Assembly (NCBI GenBank): GCA_030039095.1
Contig: JASHQP010000138.1
Location: 1 to 20,037, forward strand
Reading direction: 5' to 3'
DNA length: 20,037 bases
Source: Streptosporangiaceae bacterium
GTDB taxonomy: Bacteria > Actinomycetota > Actinomycetes > Streptosporangiales > Streptosporangiaceae
The notes under the pieces are model-generated. The model was not told the origin of the DNA. It did no database searches and was given only the letters and a program-made list of their open reading frames with translations. Made by a program: the position numbers and the translations under genes. This document shows, piece by piece, positions 14,521 through 20,037 of this stretch (position 1 is the first letter of the stretch; each line of letters starts with the position of its first letter).

Positions 14521-15165
14521 CCATGCAGTTGGGCAAAGTCGTCCACGCTTCGCCAATGGCAACTGTGCATGGACGGCGAGCTGAAGCAGCGCCCTCATAA
14601 CCGACGCATCCCCGATTTTCCGGCGCAGGACTGACACGTCCATCACGACGGACAGATGCAGAATCGTTTCTTTGCCCCAGTAGGGTCTACAGCGAAGCAC
14701 TGAACCCCCGACCCGGCGCTTAATCTGACTCAGGGGCTCGGTGAACATGGAGTGCCAGCCGAGCATCACCGCCCGCGCATAGTCCTCTGTCTGCAGCAGC
14801 CCTGGGACGATCTGCGGTTCCCAGTTCCACACAGACTCAGCCTCGGCTTCAACGTTAAGGAACTCGGCATGTCCACCGGGCAGGCGGGCGCTGATCGCCT
14901 TGAGCGTGCCCGAAGGCTGTGACTCTTCGGCCAGGGCCAGCAGTTCCTCGCGACGCTTCGGATCGACCCGGTAAAGGTCAAGGAATCGTCCCAGGCCCCT
15001 GCGCTTGATCCCGCTCTGGCCGCGCTCGAGCCTGCTCACCTTCGAGGTAGACCATTCCAGGCGGCGCGCAACCTCTTCGCCGATGAAACTGGCACGCTCA
15101 CGAAGCCGCCGCAGTCCGGCGGCCAGCCGACTGCGACGGACGTTCGGGCTGCCATAACCGGTCAC
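14491..15165 (-). CDS. XRE-family regulator with DUF5753, C-terminally truncated
   Basis: The GTG at 15165 is preceded by GAAGGAG (15174-15180) at ideal distance. Residues 10-65 form a lambda-repressor HTH (LAAGLRRLRERASFIGEEVA; STSKVSRLERG as recognition helix). Residues 115-190 carry the DUF5753 motif (WEPQIVPGLLQTEDYARAVM) and VVMDVSVLRRKIGDASVM. After HAQLP (about residue 202, near 14560) the sequence no longer fits the family, which should continue for about 60 more residues with a VLP...G motif; a frameshift has replaced the end. Such regulators often pair with a small DUF397 protein, which I do not see. DNA binding may persist. Confidence 0.75.
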   Translation of the reverse strand: MTGYGSPNVRRSRLAAGLRRLRERASFIGEEVARRLEWSTSKVSRLERGQSGIKRRGLGRFLDLYRVDPKRREELLALAEESQPSGTLKAISARLPGGHAEFLNVEAEAESVWNWEPQIVPGLLQTEDYARAVMLGWHSMFTEPLSQIKRRVGGSVLRCRPYWGKETILHLSVVMDVSVLRRKIGDASVMRALLQLAVHAQLPLAKRGRLCPTAWSPLGHPRDY

Positions 15166-15180
15166 CCGCTCGGCTCCTTC

Positions 15181-15602
15181 TGGGATCTAGGGATCCCCAG
15201 CCACTGACTCGGTATGAGTCTAGAGGCGGAAGAGGCGTCTTTAGAAGGCCATTTGGAGACTTCCCCAGTGCAATTCCCACCGGGTGTTGCGATCTAACCT
15301 GTTATACCGCGTAGTAGCCCTGTCAGCCTCTCTAGCTGCGGGATTGCACCGACAGACGGAAAGGCGGCTGCCGCGTTGCTGAACAGTACGCCCCGTCGAG
15401 CAGCTGCGTCGCTGGGCACCGCCCGCCCGCATCGTCAGCTTTATTCCCGCCGCAGGAGGCGCTCTGCCACCGCACGCCCTGAGGTGGTGGCGGTCGCCGA
15501 GTTCCGTGTCTGGTGCCGACCAAAGCCTCAGCAGTCCAATGCCCCCAATCGCTGACTTCACTATGATTGAAATCATCTTCAACTGGATTGGCGGCGACGT
15601 AA
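15181..15602. promoter_or_regulatory. Divergent intergenic region with palindrome ATGATT-GA-AATCAT
   Basis: This 420-base interval separates the XRE gene (minus) from the GIY-YIG-like gene (plus). At 15563-15576 it has a perfect palindrome of two 6-base arms with a two-base spacer, overlapping a possible -10 box TATGAT (15562-15567), about 27 bases before the GTG at 15603. An operator for the neighbouring XRE protein is plausible but not shown. The rest holds no gene I recognise. Confidence 0.4.
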
Positions 15603-16217
15603 GTGGAGACGCGCATCAGATTTTCCTGGCAGCCATCTGGCGCTATCACCCTCAACGGTGAGAAGGCCCTGTTCCCGGCGGTGCCGGCGAAGCCAGGGGT
15701 CTGGCGGGTCACGGCAGGCACTCACACAGAGCATGGGGCAAGCCAAAACTTGCGACAGCTCATTTACCAGATGACATCACCTGGGCCAAGCCAGGGCACT
15801 CACCAGCGTGTCAACGCTACTGTGATTGGCGCCTTGACCTCCGGACAGCCCGCCAATCTGGACATCATCACCTCCGCCGAACGGCACGCAGGTGGCCGAT
15901 GGGAGCACCTCGACCTCAGTAGTGATGAGGTGCGGGCACTGGTGCGGGCCGCTGCGGCAGCACCGGTCGCTGCCGATGCGGATGCCGACCCGGATTCGGA
16001 CGCCTACAGGCAAGCCCATGAGGTGGCTCGGCGCGAACTGAACCCGCTGGCCATGTCAGAGCTGATGAGGCCGCTGCCGCCAGGCAGGCCGACCAAGCCG
16101 GACAACGCCGAGGTCAGGCATTTGAGGAGGACCGCTCAGGCCCTGAGTGCCCTCGTGGCAGAGTACGACCGGTACTGGCCTACGCGATGGGGGCACGAGG
16201 GCAACCCACCCACATAA
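15603..16217 (+). CDS. GIY-YIG-like domain protein lacking catalytic residues
   Basis: A 204-residue protein starting at GTG. Residues 5-100 (RFSWQPSGAITLNGEKALFP, then PAKPGVWRVT, then ASQNLRQLIYQMTSPGPSQG and THQRVNA) follow the layout of actinobacterial GIY-YIG nuclease-like proteins. There the first strand carries GxY, the second YIG, and the helix after it an Arg. Here the positions read GVW, EHG and LRQL, so both signature tyrosines are gone. The C-terminal 100 residues have an Ala/Asp-rich linker (ADADADPDSDA) and a helical end. The frame is intact and G/C-biased, which argues against a plain pseudogene. A DNA-binding but non-cutting role is possible. The ribosome site is weak. Confidence 0.55.
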   Translation: METRIRFSWQPSGAITLNGEKALFPAVPAKPGVWRVTAGTHTEHGASQNLRQLIYQMTSPGPSQGTHQRVNATVIGALTSGQPANLDIITSAERHAGGRWEHLDLSSDEVRALVRAAAAAPVAADADADPDSDAYRQAHEVARRELNPLAMSELMRPLPPGRPTKPDNAEVRHLRRTAQALSALVAEYDRYWPTRWGHEGNPPT

Positions 16218-16445
16218 TCGGCCCCGAATCACCAATTCCACGCAAACCATCCGCGCCACGTCATCCACGCGCGGCAGCACCAGCCCGGCCGCCGACCTCC
16301 GCGTGGACATCAGCACCGGCTGCTCAGCGCGCGGCACGGACAACCCTGGCCGTTGGGCTCTCTCAGTCGTTGGCCAAGGGTACGGCGACCTCAACCGCCC
16401 GGCGGAATGGTTTACCGTCGGCGGAGAAGCGCAGCCGCCCTTGGG

Positions 16446-16650
16446 TCACGGGGTCATCCGCCGCAACTCCCGCACCCGGACCCTCAGCACCCTCAGCGAC
16501 CGCTCCCAGCCAATCCGCTCCGCGATCACCGTCGCCGGCATATCCGGCCACTGCGCCAGCAACTCCCGGATCCGCGGCTCGGCCGCATCCACGATCGACC
16601 CCTTCGCCGCCCGCTGATACCGCGGCGGCCCCTCAGCGGCCAGTGCCCGG
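16446..16650 (-). pseudogene. IS21-type istA transposase, N-terminal fragment
   Basis: The frame reads VRRALAAEGPPRYQRAAKGS, then IVDAAEPRIRELLAQWPDMP and ATVIAERIGWERSLRVLRVR, then stops at 16446. This is the DNA-binding N-terminal region of IS21 IstA. Normal proteins continue with PVYLPPDPxxR and a DDE domain; both are absent, and the 5' end is cut near 16650. No istB ATPase is present. The interval 16218-16445 on its other side holds no gene I recognise. Confidence 0.75.
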
Positions 16651-16726
16651 CGCACAACTAGTGGACCGGATGCTGGGGCCGAAGAGAGCAGCCGTCGCAA
16701 CGGCGCATCACATCCTGGCGCCGATC

Positions 16727-16747
16727 TTGACACTCAATCTGACACTC
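16727..16747 (+). repeat. Paired TGRCACTC octamers, right inner site
   Basis: TGACACTC occurs twice here with AATC between, the same arrangement as at 1973-1993, about 245 bases from the tRNA core. The interval 16651-16926 contains no gene I recognise. Confidence 0.55.
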
Positions 16748-16926
16748 GCAGGGGTTCCCGGCGCCTGCTTGGCCGCTGAACTCAGTCGCCCAAACACCAC
16801 CGCCGAATCCTTGCCCAACCAAGCACCGGCCGCCGTTGGTGCCAGACGGCCATCCGCCACCGCTACGCCCTTGACCTCTTCCCGGAAGGGGAACCGCTGT
16901 GCTGACTCGCCCGGGATCTTGTGGCC

Positions 16927-16980
16927 TGGCACTCGATTGACACTCGCGGCAAAGAGGTACTCGGTTCTAAATTCGAAACC
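16927..16980 (+). repeat. Paired octamers plus conserved flank beside the tRNA core
   Basis: TGGCACTC and TGACACTC (16927-16945) are followed by CGCGGC and then GAGGTACTCGGTTCTAA. This order is repeated at 1754-1810 with one single-base length difference. The stretch is the element side of the right attachment site. Confidence 0.6.
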
Positions 16981-16991
16981 TCAGCCTGAAC

Positions 16992-17067
16992 TGGAGCCCC
17001 CTTACGGAATCGAACCGTAGACCTTCTCCTTACCATGGAGACGCTCTGCCGACTGAGCTAAGGGGGC
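16992..17067 (-). tRNA. tRNA-Thr (anticodon GGU)
   Basis: On the reverse strand the gene opens GCCCCCT (17061-17067), which pairs perfectly with AGGGGGC at the other end (16996-17002), followed by discriminator T and an encoded CCA (16992-16994). The D arm (AGCTCAGTCGGCAGAGC), anticodon stem TCTCC/GGAGA with loop ATGGTAA (anticodon GGT), and T arm with GGTTCGATTCC are all regular. It reads ACC (and ACU) codons. Its 3' part is duplicated at 1821-1867, which makes it the integration target of the island to its left. Confidence 0.95.
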
Positions 17068-17109
17068 GAGCCGCCGGAAACTCGTCCGGCTGGCGTGAGT
17101 CCGCCTGGT

Positions 17110-17518
17110 AGGCAGGACCGCGTTGATGAGCATACACGACCCTTCGATCACGGCGACGCCGGACCGTGGGCGGCTCCGGAGGCCATCTGGCGAACACGTG
17201 GAGATGTGTCGCCGCCCGGGTGTTGAACGGAAACCATGGTCGTCGCAATGACCGGGACTCCGACCAGGTCGGTCCAGCACGCTCCTCCTGCGCGGCGAGA
17301 TGCTCAGCAAGTGCGGCCAGGAACACATCCCACCGCTCATCGCCGGTGCCAGCCGGCTCCTCGGCGAGCAGCGTCAGCCTAGCTGGCGACGGCTCCCAGC
17401 TCTACTCTTCCAGGAACTCAGCGATCAATCGCCACCGCAGCGCATCGTCGGCATCGGCCAGCAAGCGCCCGAGTCTGGCCAGACTCATCGGACGATACGG
17501 TCGTGCACCAGCAGCCAT
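17110..17518 (-). pseudogene. Small actinobacterial protein, broken by TAG
   Basis: From an ATG at 17518 the frame reads PMSLARLGRLLADADDALRW, then RLIAEFLEE, TAG (17402-17404), SWEPSPARLTLLAEEPAGTG, then DERWDVFLAALAEHLAA and SLRRPWFPFNTRAA. From memory, this resembles small actinobacterial proteins that often sit beside DUF6036-type nucleotidyltransferases, where the TAG position is usually Tyr or another residue. The tail after about 17150 loses the pattern. No partner gene follows, because the tRNA lies there. The role is unknown. Confidence 0.6.
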
Positions 17519-17875
17519 GCGTCTGACCGTATTACAAGGCCCCTCGGTTACCAGCATCCCACCCGGCGCGCCCGCCCAGCTGCGCGGGACACCCGACGGC
17601 GGCCCATCCGTTGGTCATTCAGCCAAACGGCACCGCAGCGGCCCTTCGTGTCGGCCTGCTCGTTGCCCATCCCATACCGGTCCCAAACCGGGAGGCGGCC
17701 CAGGCTTTCCCCTAAGACTCTGGCGTCTCGTCACGCACAGGTGTCGAATGGAGACTAGTGGGAAGAGTCGGCATGGACATGGGCACAGGAATGGGTCAGC
17801 CTGGACATGCGTAGAGTGGCTAATTATGGGACGAAGCAACGGCGTCTCCGCTCGGGCCGGTACCGGGACGGCGAT
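17519..17875. other. Stretch without recognisable gene
   Basis: This interval lies between the broken minus-strand gene and the secreted protein. It should hold the promoter of the latter; I see no convincing -35/-10 pair and no other gene. Confidence 0.4.
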
Positions 17876-19003
17876 GTGACGGCGATGGCGTCGACGTTAA
17901 GTCGTGCCTCGTTCGGCGTCGCCGCCGGGCTCATGATCGTGTCCGGCGGCTCCCTGGGCGCCAGCGGCGTGCACGCGTCCAGCGCCAGCCTGATGAGCGC
18001 GGCGAGCGCGTGCGCCAAGCGTCCGTCGGCGGTCGCGGGCGCCGGCACGACCGACGCGCAGAGCGCGTCCGTCATCGGGGCCGCGGCGACGCCGACCCCG
18101 ACCGCAACCGCGAGCCCCAGCGCAACCGCGAGCGCGACACCGACTCCGACTCCGACCGCAACCGACCCCAGTCCCTCGGCCACGAGCCCGACCCCCACCC
18201 CGACACCGACTCCCACCCCCACGCCGACACCGACTCCCACCCCGACACCGACGCCGACCCCAACCCCCACTCCCACGGGGAAGACTCCCCAGCTCTGCGC
18301 CTCGGTCCAGCCGTACTCGGGCAAGAACGTCGAGCCAGGCGGAACGGCCAGCTACGAGATCTTCGTGTGGAGCACGGGCGCGGCGGCCGACGGGGCCACC
18401 GTCACCGTCAGCACGGGGAGCGCCGCGCACGTCGAGGCGCCGTACTACAAGGTCTGCTCGGACGCCAAGAACGCCGTGTGCACGGTCGGCGACCTGCCCA
18501 CGAGCCAGAGCGACGAGCTGGTGGCGGCCGTGCGCGTGCGCGACGCGGCGCCGAGCGGGGAGAAGATCACGCTCACCGCGACCGCCAAGGCGACCAAGGC
18601 CACGTCCTTCGACGCCAGCGCGACGATCGACGTGACCGCCTCGAGCTCGACGTCGGGTTCGGGTTCGACGTCGGCGGACAGCGGCGTCGGCGACGGGATC
18701 CCCGGGTCGTATGTCCCGGACCTGAATGACGGCGGCCTCACCACGACCAGCGGCCAGGATCCTTCCGGGCTGTTCCCGACCGTCACCCCATCCGCGAGCG
18801 CCACCTCCGCCAAGGCCAAGAAGAGCCGGAACGTCGACGCCACGACGGTCTCGTCGACGCTGCCACTCGATTCGCGCCTGGTTGGCGGGCAGCTCGCCGG
18901 GCTGGCCGTGCTGGCGAGTGCGATCGCGATCGCCGTCGCGCGGCTGTCACTGCGCACGCAGCGGCCGAACGACGGTGGCGGCGACGACGGCGAGCAGAAG
19001 TAG
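17876..19003 (+). CDS. Secreted, membrane-anchored protein with Pro-Thr stalk
   Basis: About 375 residues. It begins with a signal peptide (SRASFGVAAGLMIVSGGSLG), then an Ala/Ser stretch with two cysteines. A Thr/Pro/Ala-rich linker follows, with fifteen consecutive Pro-Thr pairs (DNA 18188-18277). Next is a beta-rich domain of about 110 residues (VEPGGTASYEIFVWSTGAAA; DELVAAVRVRDAAPSGEKIT), which resembles extracellular Ig-like/DUF11-type repeats. The protein ends with a Gly/Ser linker, a hydrophobic helix (LAGLAVLASAIAIAVARLSL) and a polar tail. It is probably displayed on the cell surface. A GTG at 17876, with CGGGA seven bases upstream, is preferred to ATGs at 17807 and 17885. Codon use is uniformly G/C-rich, unlike the island, so this is likely native chromosome. 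Confidence 0.8.
   Translation: MTAMASTLSRASFGVAAGLMIVSGGSLGASGVHASSASLMSAASACAKRPSAVAGAGTTDAQSASVIGAAATPTPTATASPSATASATPTPTPTATDPSPSATSPTPTPTPTPTPTPTPTPTPTPTPTPTPTPTGKTPQLCASVQPYSGKNVEPGGTASYEIFVWSTGAAADGATVTVSTGSAAHVEAPYYKVCSDAKNAVCTVGDLPTSQSDELVAAVRVRDAAPSGEKITLTATAKATKATSFDASATIDVTASSSTSGSGSTSADSGVGDGIPGSYVPDLNDGGLTTTSGQDPSGLFPTVTPSASATSAKAKKSRNVDATTVSSTLPLDSRLVGGQLAGLAVLASAIAIAVARLSLRTQRPNDGGGDDGEQK
18188..18277 (+). repeat. Pro-Thr coding repeat (15 PT units)
   Basis: Ninety bases built of CCN-ACN codon pairs encode fifteen Pro-Thr units. Third positions vary (CCG, CCC, CCA; ACC, ACA, ACT, ACG), so the protein sequence is selected rather than a simple DNA slippage tract, although length variation by slippage is likely. 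In surface proteins such stalks hold a domain away from the membrane. Confidence 0.9.
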
Positions 19004-19205
19004 CTTGCGGGCGCTCTAGGTTATGTCCCGTAGAGGGTCCTGGCCGGCTTGTGGCGTCGTCGAGGTAAATACGGGCGTACCAAAAGGCCGTCTGCGTCAA
19101 GCCGGAACTCGCTTGCTGACCAGAATCGATGAAGCCGGCTCATTGAAAACCGGCATATCAGGCATTCCAGGCGTCCTGCCGCGGGGCCCGGCGGGGCGCA
19201 ATAGG

Positions 19206-19253
19206 GTCGCCGGCCCGTTGCTGCGGCTAGAGCGACAGCTACGGGCCGGCGAC
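19206..19253. terminator. Perfect 12-bp hairpin between convergent genes
   Basis: GTCGCCGGCCCG (19206-19217) and CGGGCCGGCGAC (19242-19253) form a perfect 12-bp stem around a 24-base loop that has a further GCTG/CAGC pairing. It lies between the ends of two convergent genes and has no U tract, as is common for actinobacterial hairpin terminators. It could serve both directions. The rest of 19004-19280 holds no gene. Confidence 0.7.
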
Positions 19254-19280
19254 ACTATGGCATGTCAAGATCTAGCTCGG

Positions 19281-20037
19281 CTAGTTCGCGGGGTCGACGT
19301 GCTCGACGAGCGGGCGCATCTGGCGCATCTCGTTCGCCAGGCCCGCCGGGCCGAGCGTCTGCGACGCGACCACTCCGAACGTGTCGTTGTCGGCCCAGAC
19401 GCACTCGGCCACCCGGCCGTCCACGCTGGGGACGCACGCAGCGGCGCCGCCGAGTGATCCGGGGCTCGTCGTCACGGCGCCCTGCAGCTTGCCGGTGAAG
19501 GTCGAGATGAACGAGCCCGCCGAGGTACCCGACAGGTTCCCGCCGATGAACAGGATGATCTGCGGGCTGGACGACCCACCGGACGTCGGGCCGTCCTGGT
19601 ACACGGCATAGACCACGTTGTGGGCCTCGCCCGCGCTCTCGGAGATGATCTGCTGCCGCAGCGCCGCCGCGCGCATCTGCACCGCAAGCTGCGGCTGCTT
19701 GGTGAACGCGCCCACCGTCGCCGGGGTGGTCACGGTGTGGTCGGGCCCGCCGGCGGACTTCGAGAACACGAGCACGGCGCCGGCTCCCCCGGCGACAACG
19801 GCCACGGCGCCCGCGATCGCGAGCACCTTCATCGGCATCCGCCGACGGCCGAGCTTCGGGGGGCGACCCTGCGCGAGCGGCTGCTGGCCGGGCTCGGGAT
19901 CGGCGAGCAAGCGCGGTGTCTGCGTCCGGGGAGCGGTCCTGGCGGCAGACCTTGCGCTCCCACGTTTCTTCGCCGGCGCCTGCTTGCCGGGCTTGCGCGC
20001 GGTGCGCTGCCGGGCGGTGCGCTGCCGGGCGGGGGCT
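19281..20037 (-). CDS. Membrane-anchored protein with long basic N-terminus (5' end outside window)
   Basis: The frame is open to the window edge, so the start is not seen. The visible protein begins with about 70 Arg/Lys/Ala/Pro-rich residues (RTARKPGKQAPAKKRGSARS), which look cytoplasmic and possibly nucleic-acid binding. Then come a single membrane helix (VLAIAGAVAVVAGGAGAVLV, about 19810-19750) and an exported domain of about 150 residues (VVYAVYQDGPTSG; IILFIGGNLSGTS; CVPSVDGRVAECVWADNDTF) with two cysteines that could form a disulfide. Proteins of this layout are common and uncharacterised in Streptomyces-like genomes. Codon use matches the neighbouring surface protein. Confidence 0.8.
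   Translation of the reverse strand, partial: APARQRTARQRTARKPGKQAPAKKRGSARSAARTAPRTQTPRLLADPEPGQQPLAQGRPPKLGRRRMPMKVLAIAGAVAVVAGGAGAVLVFSKSAGGPDHTVTTPATVGAFTKQPQLAVQMRAAALRQQIISESAGEAHNVVYAVYQDGPTSGGSSSPQIILFIGGNLSGTSAGSFISTFTGKLQGAVTTSPGSLGGAAACVPSVDGRVAECVWADNDTFGVVASQTLGPAGLANEMRQMRPLVEHVDPAN

Noticed and set aside
16187..17020. Forward open frame of 277 residues running into the tRNA
   Set aside because: Pro/Ala/Ser-rich shadow of the istA fragment; it overlaps the tRNA-Thr gene and has no start signal.
18188..18277. Possible CRISPR or non-coding tandem array
   Set aside because: The period is six bases and in frame with the secreted protein; there are no spacers. I saw no CRISPR array anywhere in the window.
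17824..18430. Gly-Val and Gly-Arg rich reverse frames over the Pro-Thr repeat
   Set aside because: They are complement readings of the Pro-Thr coding repeat.

Overview
The window is high-GC DNA (strong G/C bias at third codon positions, GTG/TTG starts, leaderless-type promoters) and looks actinobacterial, of Streptomyces or a related soil lineage. The families seen point the same way: XRE-DUF5753 regulators, DUF4192, actinobacterial prim-pol, MocR-type regulators and IS21 istA. I cannot name the genus.

Layout. An intact tRNA-Thr(GGU) lies at 16992-17067 (minus). A second copy of its 3' part (CCA end to anticodon loop) lies in the same orientation at 1821-1867. The ~15.2 kb between them reads as a tRNA-integrated element or island. 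The sequence on the left side of BOTH copies is also related (about 1754-1820 and 16927-16990). A single insertion does not explain this. It suggests two related elements integrated one after the other at the same tRNA: one to the left of ~1820, and one spanning ~1862-16990. Paired TGRCACTC octamers occur near both ends and look like integrase arm sites. No intact integrase is visible.

Left element (1-1820): an AbiEii-like toxin remnant, an intact BrnT/BrnA-like toxin-antitoxin pair (484-1112), a cupin fragment and unrecognised DNA. Inner element (1862-16990): an intact VapBC pair (2067-2710); a small ORF with a strong ribosome binding site; a graveyard of minus-strand metabolic and regulatory genes (transposase, MocR, amidohydrolase, proline iminopeptidase fragments) around an intact serine hydrolase (4377-6209); and an intact MOSC protein (6851-7657). 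Next comes a decayed mobile-element core on the minus strand: prim-pol, a SprT-like protein, DUF4192 and two small genes. GntR, IS21 istA, XRE and sixA remnants are interspersed. Then come a small membrane protein, a truncated XRE-DUF5753 regulator, a GIY-YIG-like protein lacking its signature tyrosines, and a second istA remnant.

Right of the tRNA: one more pseudogene, then what looks like ordinary chromosome. This is a secreted or anchored Pro-Thr-stalk protein (17876-19003) and a convergent, window-truncated membrane protein (19281-20037), separated by a perfect 12-bp hairpin.

The dominant biology is decay: at least ten genes are broken by in-frame stops, frameshifts or internal deletions. 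The two toxin-antitoxin pairs are among the few intact units, which fits their role in stabilising islands. The most unusual items are the tandem tRNA-Thr accretion with its octamer pairs, the SprT-like protein whose metal motif reads HWASH, the GIY-YIG-like protein without catalytic residues, and an 88-bp inverted repeat at 10150 and 14008.
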